A stretch of DNA of 64,000 nucleotides from an uncultured Pelagibacteraceae bacterium (lineage in GTDB: Bacteria > Pseudomonadota > Alphaproteobacteria > Pelagibacterales > Pelagibacteraceae): NCBI GenBank assembly GCA_902543575.1, contig CACBYV010000001.1:110949-174948 (forward strand). The letters are read 5' to 3'. Both the position numbers and the translations under genes were made by a program. Below are positions 7,994 through 16,681 of this stretch, in pieces; positions within the stretch are counted from its first letter, which is position 1, and the number at the start of each line of letters is the position of its first letter. Under the pieces are notes generated by a model. It saw only the letters and a program-made list of their open reading frames with translations. It was not told the origin of the DNA and did no database searches.

Positions 7994-10075
7994 ATGAAAA
8001 TACCACAGCTTAAAAAAAAACCAGAATTAAAATCTTGTCACAACGTAACCTGGGAAGACGATTATAGTTGGATACATCAGGAAAACATACTTGAGGTATT
8101 GAAAGATAGTTCAAAATTAATACCAGAGGTTAGAAAATATCTTGAGGATGAAAATGATTATTTTAGTCATCAAATGTCAGATACAAAGGAAATTCAAAAA
8201 GTTTTGTTTGATGAGATAAAAGGTAGAATTAAACTTGACGATGAGTCTCTTCCATTTAAAGATGTAAGATATAGCTACTGGACAAAAACAACAACAAAAG
8301 GAAACTACTCTATAAAGTTAAGAAAAAAAATTGACTCTGATGAAATAGAGGAAATTTGGAATGGTGATTTAGAAAAAGAAAAGCTTAAAACAGAGTATTT
8401 TGGGCTTGGAGACTTAGAGGTAAGTTATAATGATAAATTATTGGCATACTCCCTAGATTTAAAAGGATCTGAATATTACACCATACATATAAGAGATATT
8501 AAAAATAAAAATCAAATTGGTGAAAAAATTGAAAATACTAGTGGCGGAATAACATTTAGCTTAGATGACAAATATATTTTTTACTCAAAGCTTGATGACA
8601 ATCATAGACCGAGGGAAATTTATAGGCACGAAATTGGAACTCCTACTAGTAAAGACATTCTTATCTTTAGAGAAGAAAGTGAAGCTTTTACTGTAGGCAT
8701 AGGACTTAGCTCTGATGAGAAGTATTTTTTTATTACGTCATCTGATCATAATACCTCTGAACAGTATTATTTTAAATCAGATGAAATAATTCCAAAACCA
8801 AAACTGATTGATAAAAGAAAAAGAGGGATAATTTATTCAGTTAATTCGTGGAATGGTAATTTCTATAAACACACAAATGAAGATGCAGAAGATTTTAAAA
8901 TTGAAAAAACAAATAATTTAGAAAAAAAGATCTGGGAAACATTTATACCTGCAAGAGAAGAGGTTTTAATCGGTGGATTAATTTTCTTAGATAATTGGAT
9001 TATAAGATCTGAAACTTCTAATGCATTATCAAAATTAATATTAAGAAATCCAAAAAATAATGAAGAAGAAGAAATATTTTTTTCAGATGAAAAAGTTATA
9101 GTGCCAGGTGTTTCGTTAACCCAAAGAAATAGAAATACTGATACCGTTTATTTATCATATTCATCACCAAAAACTCCTGGAAGGACTTACTTATACAATC
9201 TTAAAACAAAAGAAAAAAAATTAGTTAAAGAACAAGAGATTCCTAGTGGCCATAATTCTGATGATTATATAGTTGAAAGATTAGAGTGTGCCTCTCATGA
9301 TGGAAGGATGGTTCCTCTTACAATAACAAGACATAAAAAAACTAAATTAGATGGTTCAGCAAAATTATTATTATATGGATACGGATCATACGGTAGTTCT
9401 ATGTCACCAAGTTTTTCTTCAACCAGAATAAGTCTGATAGATCGAGATATTATATGGGTAACTTCTCATATTAGAGGCGGTATGGAAAAAGGAATGAAAT
9501 GGTGGAAAGAAGGAAAATTATTAAACAAGAAAAATACATTTGAAGATTACATTGCTTCTGCAAAATTTTTAATTGAAAAAAAGTTTACATCTAAAGGTAA
9601 TATTATTGGAATGGGCGGATCTGCTGGAGGTCTTTTAATGGGAGCCGTTGTTAACCAAGCGCCTGATTTATTTTTGGGTATAGTTATGGCTGTTCCTTTC
9701 GTTGACTCGTTGACCACGAACTTAGACCATTCGTTACCATTAACAGTCGGCGAATTTGATGAATTTGGAAATGCTAAAGATAAAAAAGAACACTTTGATT
9801 ACATATTTTCATATGCACCTTATAACAATATTAAAAAGATGGATTACCCAAACATTTTGATAACCACAAGTTTAAGTGATAACAGGGTATTATTTGATGA
9901 ACCAGCAAAATTTACTGCAAAATTAAGGGATTACAAAACGGATAACAATTTACTTTTATTAAAAACAGAAATGAATGCAGGTCATGGAGGAAAATCTGGA
10001 AGAGATGGAGCTATTGAAGAGATTGCAGTTGACTACGCATTCGCTTTGAAAATAGCTGGAAAATTAAACACCTGA
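7994..10075 (+). CDS. ptrB: Oligopeptidase B (S9A serine peptidase)
   Basis: A cytoplasmic prolyl-oligopeptidase-family enzyme that cuts short peptides after basic residues. It is 693 residues long, matching the family. The N-terminal two thirds form the beta-propeller gate, and the C-terminal alpha/beta hydrolase carries the triad Ser543 (GGSAGG), Asp629 (SLSDNRV) and His664 (NAGHGGKSG). The block PFVDSLTTNLD followed by LPLTVGEFDEFGN is characteristic of oligopeptidase B and separates it from true prolyl oligopeptidases. No signal peptide is present. It stops 93 bases before the heat-shock gene. Confidence 0.95.
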   Translation: MKIPQLKKKPELKSCHNVTWEDDYSWIHQENILEVLKDSSKLIPEVRKYLEDENDYFSHQMSDTKEIQKVLFDEIKGRIKLDDESLPFKDVRYSYWTKTTTKGNYSIKLRKKIDSDEIEEIWNGDLEKEKLKTEYFGLGDLEVSYNDKLLAYSLDLKGSEYYTIHIRDIKNKNQIGEKIENTSGGITFSLDDKYIFYSKLDDNHRPREIYRHEIGTPTSKDILIFREESEAFTVGIGLSSDEKYFFITSSDHNTSEQYYFKSDEIIPKPKLIDKRKRGIIYSVNSWNGNFYKHTNEDAEDFKIEKTNNLEKKIWETFIPAREEVLIGGLIFLDNWIIRSETSNALSKLILRNPKNNEEEEIFFSDEKVIVPGVSLTQRNRNTDTVYLSYSSPKTPGRTYLYNLKTKEKKLVKEQEIPSGHNSDDYIVERLECASHDGRMVPLTITRHKKTKLDGSAKLLLYGYGSYGSSMSPSFSSTRISLIDRDIIWVTSHIRGGMEKGMKWWKEGKLLNKKNTFEDYIASAKFLIEKKFTSKGNIIGMGGSAGGLLMGAVVNQAPDLFLGIVMAVPFVDSLTTNLDHSLPLTVGEFDEFGNAKDKKEHFDYIFSYAPYNNIKKMDYPNILITTSLSDNRVLFDEPAKFTAKLRDYKTDNNLLLLKTEMNAGHGGKSGRDGAIEEIAVDYAFALKIAGKLNT

Positions 10076-10076
10076 T

Positions 10077-10106
10077 CTTGAAATATCAAAATTAATTACC
10101 ATATAT
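10077..10106 (+). promoter_or_regulatory. Probable RpoH (sigma-32) promoter of hsp20
   Basis: CTTGAAA at 10077-10083 and CCATATAT at 10099-10106 are separated by 15 bases, matching the heat-shock sigma factor layout (CTTGAAA, then CCCCATnT). The -35 element overlaps the stop codon region of oligopeptidase B. The predicted transcript would begin near 10112, exactly at a hairpin. The assignment rests on motif match and on the heat-shock gene downstream. Confidence 0.6.
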
Positions 10107-10111
10107 ACATT

Positions 10112-10134
10112 GTTAGTCGCCTAATGGGGCTAGC
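10112..10134 (+). other. Hairpin at the 5' end of the hsp20 leader
   Basis: GTTAGTC (10112-10118) can pair with GGCTAGC (10128-10134), and an inner CC/GG pair closes a TAAT loop with one bulged G, giving about 9 pairs including wobbles. It would sit at the very start of the heat-shock transcript, about 22 bases upstream of the ribosome site. It may protect the mRNA end or act in temperature control; neither is shown by the sequence alone. Confidence 0.45.
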
Positions 10135-10168
10135 AATAAATAAACTTGCTTAATTAAAGGAGGATAAT

Positions 10169-10615
10169 ATGACAAGTAAGGATCTATCAATTTTCAACTC
10201 ACTTCGGCCTTTCTCAATTGGTTTTGACGATATGTTTGACCAATTCGAAAGCATGTTGGGCAATGGTGGTTTAAGTATGCAATCAAACTACCCACCTTAC
10301 AACATAAGAAGAACTGGCAAAGATAACTACTCAATTGAGGTTGCTTTAGCTGGTTTTAGCAAAAAAGATGTTGAGGTAGAGTTTGAAGATAATCTATTAA
10401 CTGTAAGAACTAAACAAGTTGATAGAAGTGAAAACAAAAACCAAGATGGAGAGATAATCCACAAAGGTATATCGCAAAGACAATTTGCGAGATCATTTAC
10501 AATTGCTGATGATGTAAAAGTGAATGGCGCAGAGTTAAAAGATGGTCTTTTAACAATTGCATGTGAAAGGATTATTCCAGAACATAAAAAAAAGAAACTT
10601 ATTGAAATTAAATAA
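10169..10615 (+). CDS. ibpA: Small heat-shock protein (Hsp20/IbpA family)
   Basis: This 148-residue chaperone holds unfolded proteins in the cytoplasm until DnaK/ClpB act. The alpha-crystallin domain spans about residues 40-135 (VALAGFSKKDVEVEFEDNL, then LKDGLLTIACER), and the C-terminal anchoring motif I-x-I appears as IEI near the end. The start is fixed by AAAGGAGG at 10156-10163, one of the strongest ribosome sites in the window. It stands as a single gene with its own RpoH-like promoter and a strong hairpin after the stop. Naming as ibpA is by family; other Hsp20 paralogues may exist. Confidence 0.95.
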   Translation: MTSKDLSIFNSLRPFSIGFDDMFDQFESMLGNGGLSMQSNYPPYNIRRTGKDNYSIEVALAGFSKKDVEVEFEDNLLTVRTKQVDRSENKNQDGEIIHKGISQRQFARSFTIADDVKVNGAELKDGLLTIACERIIPEHKKKKLIEIK

Positions 10616-10623
10616 GTACCTTG

Positions 10624-10646
10624 CTTGTGGGGCTAGTCCCCACAAG
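10624..10646 (+). terminator. Strong hairpin after hsp20 (no U tract)
   Basis: CTTGTGGGG (10624-10632) and CCCCACAAG (10638-10646) form a perfect 9-pair stem with a 5-base loop, between the hsp20 stop and the end of the convergent lipoprotein gene. No run of T follows on either strand, so it may stabilise 3' ends rather than act as a classical intrinsic terminator. The 9-mer TGGGGCTAG in its left half also occurs in the hsp20 leader at 10125-10133. Confidence 0.6.
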
Positions 10647-10647
10647 A

Positions 10648-10980
10648 CTAAATACATCCACTAGAACTAAATCCGATAATAACCCCTGATGCATTCACCT
10701 CAAATTTCCTTTCACAAGGAATTCCATATTTTTTTGTTTTGTATATAAGCATTTCATTTCCAAGTTCATTGACAAAATCTTCTGAAGGTGAGCCTAATTC
10801 TAATCTCATCTCATTAACTTCTTTTCCAACGAATTGGCCAAATTTTTCATTCTCTTTTTCAGCCACTTCATCAGATTTCTTTTTAATTGTTTGGCATCCA
10901 GTTAAAAAAATTATTGTTAATGTGATAAACAGAGCAACAAATTTTTTTGATAAAGTATTATTTTTAAAAACAATAATCAT
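10648..10980 (-). CDS. Small lipoprotein, BamE/OmlA-like fold
   Basis: This 110-residue protein has an N-terminal hydrophobic segment ending in the lipobox LTGC, which puts the lipidated cysteine at residue 29. The mature part begins with a charged linker and then has a GKEVNEMRLELGSP segment, followed by a beta-rich tail with two cysteines (GIPCERKF and SSGCI) that could form a disulfide. The pattern resembles the SmpA/OmlA (BamE-like) small lipoprotein fold, but I would not call it BamE itself. It likely sits in the outer membrane facing the periplasm. It is convergent with hsp20. Confidence 0.75.
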   Translation of the reverse strand: MIIVFKNNTLSKKFVALFITLTIIFLTGCQTIKKKSDEVAEKENEKFGQFVGKEVNEMRLELGSPSEDFVNELGNEMLIYKTKKYGIPCERKFEVNASGVIIGFSSSGCI

Positions 10981-11118
10981 TAATACATACCTAAAGTTGA
11001 ATTATGTTAACAATTTGTTCAAAACTTTCATTAAATTGTTTGAATTTAACACAAATTTGAAAAGATAGGAAATTTTAAAGATTATTGAGTTATTGATTTA
11101 TTATATTAAAGAAATGCT

Positions 11119-12618
11119 ATGGCAACAGACTTAAGAATATCAAATATATCAAAAATATATCCAGGATGTATAGCTAATGATAATGTAACTCTTCAGTTTA
11201 AAAGTGGAAAAATATACGCACTATTAGGAGAGAACGGAGCTGGCAAATCCACATTGGTAAAAATTTTGTCTGGTGTGATAAGCCCAGATAATGGTGAGGT
11301 TTTTTTAAATGAAAAAAATTTAAAATTAAGCTCTCCACTCGATGCCAAAAAAAATAAAATTGGAATGGTTTTTCAGCATTTCAATTTATTTGAAACTTTA
11401 TCAGTATTTGAAAACTTAAGTATAGATGCAACTGAAGATAACAAAAGTTTAAGGGTAAGAATAAATGAAATATTTAAAAAATATAACTTTAGTATTGACC
11501 TTGATGTTCCTGTATTAAATTTATCAGCAGGACAAAAGCAAAAAGTTGAGATTATAAGATGTCTTTTAAGAAGCCCTAAAGTTCTTATCATGGACGAGCC
11601 TACATCTGTTTTGACTGAGCAAGAAACAGAGGAATTATTTATATCTTTAAAAAAATTCTGTGATGAAGGAATATTAATTATTTACATCACTCACAAACTA
11701 AAAGAAGTTTTGTCTTTGTGCGATGAAGTTGCAGTAATGCGAAAAGGTAAGGTCGTATCTGTCAGCCAAACACAAAATGAAAAAGTTGAAACTCTCGCAA
11801 ATAAGATGGTTGGTCAAAAACTAGCAAAAATTAAGAAAAAAATTAATATTTCCAAAAATAAAGATGAGATATTTAAAGTAAAACATTTAAATTTTTATAG
11901 CGATGATCCTTTTGAAACAAATTTAGTTAATCTAAATTTTTCTGTAAAGAAAGGAGAATGTTTAGGTATAGCAGGTATTTCTGGCAATGGTCAAAACGAG
12001 CTCTTTCAAATTTTGAGTGGGGAAATAATTACACCTGATACATCAATCATTTTTCGAAATAAAGAAATTGCTAAACTAAATCCAAAGCAACGACGAGAGT
12101 ATTTAATGGCTTTTTCTCCTGAAGATAGAATATCTCAAGCAGCTGTACCTGAATTAAAAATATATGAAAATGTAGCTTTAAATAATTTCAAGTCATCAAA
12201 TTTTTTTGAAAAAGGTTTGGTAAATGAAAGAAAAATTAAAGAGCATTCTAAGAAAATATTATCTGATTTCTCAGTAAATACTGACAATGTAGAATTAAAA
12301 AGTCAATTTCTATCGGGTGGAAATTTGCAAAAACTTATTTTAGGGAGGGAATTAATTACAGCTCCGGAATTATTAATTTGTTACAATCCAACATGGGGGC
12401 TGGATGTGGGTGCAATCAATTATATTCACGAAACACTTATAAAAATTAATGATCAAGAAAAATCAACGATTTTGATTTCTACAGACACGGAGGAATTATT
12501 AAAACTCAGTGATAGAATTGCAGTTATTTACAAAGGCAAGCTTTCAAAAATAATGCCTTCAGAAGAAGTGACTCCAGAAAAATTAGGAGTTCTAATGGGA
12601 GGAGGTTCCATTGATTAA
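11119..12618 (+). CDS. BMP-type nucleoside ABC importer, duplicated ATPase subunit
   Basis: This 499-residue protein has two ABC domains in tandem, as in the RbsA/YufO/NupA class. The first has Walker A GENGAGKS (38-45), signature LSAGQ (135-139) and Walker B ending MDEP (158-161). The second has a degenerate Walker A (GISGNGQNE) and signature LSGGNLQK, normal for this class. With two permeases and a BMP-family binding protein downstream, it powers uptake of a nucleoside or similar purine compound. It is the first gene of a four-gene operon preceded by 138 non-coding bases with no recognised motif. Confidence 0.92.
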   Translation: MATDLRISNISKIYPGCIANDNVTLQFKSGKIYALLGENGAGKSTLVKILSGVISPDNGEVFLNEKNLKLSSPLDAKKNKIGMVFQHFNLFETLSVFENLSIDATEDNKSLRVRINEIFKKYNFSIDLDVPVLNLSAGQKQKVEIIRCLLRSPKVLIMDEPTSVLTEQETEELFISLKKFCDEGILIIYITHKLKEVLSLCDEVAVMRKGKVVSVSQTQNEKVETLANKMVGQKLAKIKKKINISKNKDEIFKVKHLNFYSDDPFETNLVNLNFSVKKGECLGIAGISGNGQNELFQILSGEIITPDTSIIFRNKEIAKLNPKQRREYLMAFSPEDRISQAAVPELKIYENVALNNFKSSNFFEKGLVNERKIKEHSKKILSDFSVNTDNVELKSQFLSGGNLQKLILGRELITAPELLICYNPTWGLDVGAINYIHETLIKINDQEKSTILISTDTEELLKLSDRIAVIYKGKLSKIMPSEEVTPEKLGVLMGGGSID

Positions 12619-13691
12619 AATTGAAAAAAGAAATGATGTACCAATGGCATTATATTTTTTTTACTCCTTTTATTGCAATCATACTTACAATTTTAGGTGG
12701 TGGTATAATTTTTTATATTTTAGGTTTTAATCCAATAGAAGCACTGAAGTTTTACTTTATAACTCCAATTTCAAATTTATATGGCCTCAGTGAATTGTTA
12801 CTCAAAGCAACACCCCTTTGCTTAATTGCTATTGGTTTATCTTTTTGTTTTAAAAGTAATAATTGGAATATTGGTGCAGAAGGACAATTAACTTTTGGTG
12901 CAATTGTAGGAGGTGGAGTTGCTCTTTTATTTTATAATCAAGAAGGTTTTTATATACTACCTTTAGTTATACTTGCTGGAGCAATCGGGGGAATGATCTT
13001 TGCACTTATCCCAGCAACCCTTAAAACATATTTTAATACAAACGAGATTTTAGTTAGTCTTATGTTGGTTTACGTTTCAAAGCTACTCTTAGATTACTTA
13101 GTAGTTGGGCCATGGAGCAATCCTGAAGGTTTTAATTTTCCTGAAACTAGACAATTTAGTGACTCATCTAGAATGCCATTATTATTTGAGGGTTTAAGAA
13201 TTCATGCTGGTATTTTTTTAGCCCTTGCAGCAGTTATGCTGAGTTGGTTTATTCTTTATAAAACCTATTTAGGCTTTCAGATTAAAGTATCTGGTCTAAG
13301 TTTAAAAACTGCTAAGTATGCTGGGTTTAAAGGAAAAACCATGATTTTGGTTGTTTTTATGATTAGTGGTGCTTGTGCGGGATTAGCTGGAGTTGGTGAA
13401 ATTACTGGGCCTATCGGACAACTGCATAGAATGATATCCCCCGATTACGGTTTTACAGCAATTATAGTTGCTTTTTTAGGTCGTCTTAATCCTTTTGGCA
13501 TAATTTTTGCATCTTTGGTTGTTGCATTGACATACCTCGGTGCTGAAACGGCTCAAATCTTTTTACAAATACCAAAATATACTGGCCAAGTCTTTCAGGG
13601 TATGATCTTATTTTTTTTGCTCGCATCTGATTATTTGCTTTTTTTCAAAGTTAAAATTTTAAATTTAAAAAAAAATGAGCTTAGACATTAG
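12611..13691 (+). CDS. BMP-type nucleoside ABC importer, permease 1 (frameshifted near N-terminus)
   Basis: Integral membrane subunit of about 360 residues with the family's YufP/NupB-like helices (GLSFCFKSNNWNIGAEGQ, GACAGLAGVGEITGPIG). The apparent in-frame start is a TTG at 12621, but that N-terminus does not look like the family. A TTG at 12611, 5 bases after GGAGG (12601-12605), reads LIKIEKRNDVPMALYFF, which matches the usual 'KLEKR' amino end, and then runs out of frame at eight T (12655-12662). With seven T it continues straight into TPFIAIILT. So the true gene probably starts at 12611, overlapping the ATPase gene by 8 bases, and carries one extra T here. Alternative starts are ATG at 12633 or 12636. 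Confidence 0.85.
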
Positions 13692-14607
13692 TTTTATAGG
13701 AATTCTGATAGGATCAATAATGGCTTCATCTGTACCATTAATACTTGCTGCGTCAGGTGAATTAATTACTGAAAGATCGGGCGTTTTAAATTTAGGTGTC
13801 GAAGGAATGATGATAATCGGAGCAATATCTGGTTTTGCTTTAATGGTAATAACAGACAACCTTTTTATAGCAATCGTAGGCTCAATGTTCTCAGGAGTTA
13901 TAATTTCACTGATCTTTGGATTTTTAACGCAATCTCTTCTTACAAACCATGTAGCAACAGGCTTGGCATTAACTATTTTTGGCATTGGTTTATCCGCAAT
14001 GTTAGGAAAAAATTTTGTTGGTATCCCTGGAAAAGAATTTCCAATTTTATTTTCAAGTTTAAGAGAAAGTATTCCGTTTTTTGGACCAATATTATTTGGA
14101 CACTCAATAGTATTATATTTTGCTTTTGCTTTACCATTTTTAACTAATTATTTTTTGAAAAAAACTAAATTAGGTTTAGTTGTTAGAGCTGTTGGCGATT
14201 CGCCCGTTTCGGCATCCAATCAAGGTATAAATGTTACTCTGGTTAGATACTGTTGTATTCTTTATGGAGGAGCTATGTGTGGCTTAGCAGGTGCATATCT
14301 ATCATTAATATACACTCCACAGTGGATTGAAAATATGACAGCTGGAAGAGGATGGATAGCTTTGGCTTTGGTTGTATTTGCAACCTGGAGTCCTATAAAA
14401 GTTTTAATTGGTGCTTTAATTTTTGGTGGGATTACAATTCTACAATTACATATGCAAGCAATTGGCTTTAGAATACCAGTTCAATTTTTAAGTGCATTAC
14501 CTTATCTGATGACAATAATAGTTTTAGTTGTAATCTCTCGTGACAGTAGAAAAATAAAACTGAATACCCCAACCTCCTTAGGAAGAATATTCTATAAGGA
14601 AAAGTGA
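13675..14607 (+). CDS. BMP-type nucleoside ABC importer, permease 2
   Basis: This 310-residue membrane protein is the second permease of the importer (YufQ/NupC-like). It has about eight to nine hydrophobic segments and the conserved opening LILAASGELITERSGVLNLG followed by VEGMM, and NHVATGLALTIFGIG in the middle. It overlaps the end of permease 1 by 17 bases, so the two are translationally coupled. It heterodimerises with permease 1 in the inner membrane. No disruption is seen in this gene. Confidence 0.92.
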   Translation: MSLDISFIGILIGSIMASSVPLILAASGELITERSGVLNLGVEGMMIIGAISGFALMVITDNLFIAIVGSMFSGVIISLIFGFLTQSLLTNHVATGLALTIFGIGLSAMLGKNFVGIPGKEFPILFSSLRESIPFFGPILFGHSIVLYFAFALPFLTNYFLKKTKLGLVVRAVGDSPVSASNQGINVTLVRYCCILYGGAMCGLAGAYLSLIYTPQWIENMTAGRGWIALALVVFATWSPIKVLIGALIFGGITILQLHMQAIGFRIPVQFLSALPYLMTIIVLVVISRDSRKIKLNTPTSLGRIFYKEK

Positions 14608-14694
14608 TGTGAGCTATTCGAAAATAATTATTTTTTTTTTTTGAATTTTGATTAACTTAAAGCTTCACAAAAAAATTTAAAGGGGAAATTCAAA

Positions 14695-15760
14695 ATGTAT
14701 AAAAACTTTTTTTAAATATTTAATTTCTGCAATTTTTCTACTTGGGTTTAGTGTAAACTCAAATGCAGATTTTAAAGTTGGTTTTGTCTATGTTGGCCCA
14801 ACTGGTGACCATGGATGGACATTTCAACATCACGAAGGTAGAAACGCTGTAGAGGCAGCTGGAATAAAAACAACATTTGTTGAAAGTGTTCCAGAAGGTG
14901 CTGATGCAGAAAGAGTGATAAGACAACTGGCTCAATCTGGCCACGACTTAATTTTTACAACTAGTTTTGGATATATGGATCCAACTAACAAAGTTGCAAA
15001 AGATTTTCCAAATGTAAAATTTGAACACGCAACAGGTTATAAGAGAGAACACTCAAATGTTTCTACTTATTCTGCAAGATTTTACGAAGGAAGAACTCTT
15101 TTAGGCCATATTGCTGGAAAAATGACTAAAACTAACACGATTGGCTATATTGCATCTTTTCCAATTCCTGAAGTAATAAGAGGAATTAACGCAATGACTC
15201 TTGCTGCACAAAAGGTCAATCCAAATATTAAAACTAAGATTGTATGGGTGTTTACTTGGTACGATCCAGGTAAAGAAGCTGAAGCAGCGCAAGCTTTAAT
15301 CGATCAAGGTGCAGATGTAATTATGCAACATACAGATAGTACAGCACCAGTTCAAACAGCAGAGAAAGCAGGTGTATGGTCATTTGGTCAAGCAAGTGAT
15401 ATGCAGAGATTTGCTCCTAAATCAATTTTGACTTCAATTATAGATGATTGGGCACCATATTATGTTGAAAGAGCTATTGCTGCAAGAGACGGCACATGGA
15501 ATCAACAAGACACATGGCATGGATTAAAGGAAGGTATGGTAGCTATGGGACCATATAATTCTGCAATGGGTGCTGACTTAGTTAAAGAAGTAGAGCAGCT
15601 TCAAAAAGATCTAGCATCAGGAAAAGTTCATTCGTTCACAGGTCCTATATATGACCAAAAAGGTAATATATTAGTAGCAGAAGGGAAAGTTGCTGATGAT
15701 GGAATGTTAGCTGGAATGAGTGTTTATGTAAAAGGTGTTGAAGGAGATATTCCAAAATAA
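14695..15760 (+). CDS. BMP-family substrate-binding protein (frameshifted in signal peptide)
   Basis: Periplasmic binding protein of the basic membrane protein (BmpA/Med/PnrA) family that delivers nucleoside-type ligands to the adjacent ABC importer. The mature part begins around NADFKVGFVYVGPTGDHGW and contains the RFYEGRTLLGHIAGKM and QGADVIMQHTDSTAP blocks of the family. The ATG at 14695 follows an AAGGGG ribosome site and reads MYKNFF, then hits a stop; removing one T from the seven at 14707-14713 gives MYKNFFKYLISAIFLLGFSV, a clean signal peptide joined to the mature frame. No other start codon exists in that frame before 14915, which would delete the signal and first strand. Confidence 0.88.
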
Positions 15761-15780
15761 TTTTTAAAATAAAATTAAAA

Positions 15781-15810
15781 AGGCCAACTCATATAGTTGG
15801 CCTTTTTTTT
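15781..15810. terminator. Bidirectional intrinsic terminator
   Basis: AGGCCAACT (15781-15789) pairs with AGTTGGCCT (15795-15803) across a 5-base loop and is followed by eight T in all from 15803. On the other strand the A-rich stretch before the stem supplies a T run, so it can also end the convergent phosphoribosyltransferase transcript. This is the clearest intrinsic terminator in the window. Confidence 0.92.
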
Positions 15811-16345
15811 ATGAATGTTTTTTCTTTAAACCATTAATATCTATTTCATCATAATATTCTGAAGGTTGAACTATCCAAGGATCTCCATCTAGTAAAATTG
15901 GACAAAAATCTGGAGTAAAAGAAGAGGATTTTTTTTTCCAAAGACAAGCTGTTTTTATTTCTTGAATATGGTTTTTCACTGGAGCATAATTTTTTAACCA
16001 TTTAATACTTTCATTTAATGTAAGTCCAGTATCAGATAAATCATCAACTAATAAAACATTTTTAAAGTCTTCATTTTTAGCTATTGAGCTTATGTCTCTT
16101 GCAAAAATAAGTTCGCCCTGTTTATTTTCTACAGTTTCTCCAGAATAACTTTGAATAACAACATAAGCAGTGGGCAATTTAAATATTCTTGATAGCATAT
16201 CAATTATAGGTGCTGCACCCCTCATTATTCCGACTAAAACAGATGGTTTGTAATTTTTTTCAATTGTAAGAGCTAACTTTTCAACTGCTAATTTATAATC
16301 TTCATAATTGATTATTAATTTTTCTGCCATAAAATTTGGTAACAT
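15809..16345 (-). CDS. Xanthine/guanine-type phosphoribosyltransferase
   Basis: This 178-residue type I phosphoribosyltransferase has the PRPP loop VLLVDDLSDTGLT (97-109) and the early strand SVLVGIMRGAAP (35-46), as in xanthine-guanine and hypoxanthine enzymes. It would attach ribose-phosphate to a purine base in the cytoplasm. Its place beside a nucleoside-type importer supports purine salvage. The actual start may be the second methionine (MAEKL, 16330), since MLPNF has no ribosome site. It is divergent from the DUF1330 pair. Confidence 0.82.
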   Translation of the reverse strand: MLPNFMAEKLIINYEDYKLAVEKLALTIEKNYKPSVLVGIMRGAAPIIDMLSRIFKLPTAYVVIQSYSGETVENKQGELIFARDISSIAKNEDFKNVLLVDDLSDTGLTLNESIKWLKNYAPVKNHIQEIKTACLWKKKSSSFTPDFCPILLDGDPWIVQPSEYYDEIDINGLKKKHS

Positions 16346-16372
16346 AAAAAAAAAAAATTAAAAAGGAGAATT

Positions 16373-16663
16373 ATGAAAGGTTACTGGATTGCAACTTACA
16401 GTGAAATTAAAGACCCTGAAAGAATGAAAAAATATGCAGATAAAGCAAAGGAAGCTGTATTAAAACATTCTGGAAAAATTTTAGCTCGAAGTGCTAATAA
16501 CATTGCACTTGAGGGTAGAGAAATGGTTAGAATAGCACTTGCAGAGTTCCCAGACGTGGAAACTGCAAAAAAATGCTACGACTCTGAAGAATATGTTGAG
16601 GCAAGAACATATCTTAAAGATAATGTAATTAGAGAACATATGATATTTGAAGGAATGGAATAA
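16373..16663 (+). CDS. DUF1330 family protein (first of a tandem pair)
   Basis: This 96-residue protein begins MKGYWIATYSEIKDPERM and fits the DUF1330 ferredoxin-like (dimeric alpha-beta barrel) family. Family features seen are the opening Y-W strand, a Y..A..A helix and REMVRIALAEFPD with the later YDSEEY motif. No enzymatic activity is established for the family. A strong AAAAAGGAG ribosome site precedes it. The second member follows after 18 bases, so they probably form a hetero- or homodimeric pair from one transcript. Confidence 0.82.
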   Translation: MKGYWIATYSEIKDPERMKKYADKAKEAVLKHSGKILARSANNIALEGREMVRIALAEFPDVETAKKCYDSEEYVEARTYLKDNVIREHMIFEGME

Positions 16664-16681
16664 CTTAGAAAAGGGGCAAAT

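Noticed and set aside
10981..11118. Purine riboswitch upstream of the BMP importer
   Set aside because: No purine aptamer stems or conserved loops were seen in these 138 bases.
14915..15760. Binding protein starting at the methionine at 14915
   Set aside because: It would remove the signal peptide and about 70 residues of the conserved fold; the frame is open further upstream and joins the ATG at 14695 after a one-base homopolymer shift.
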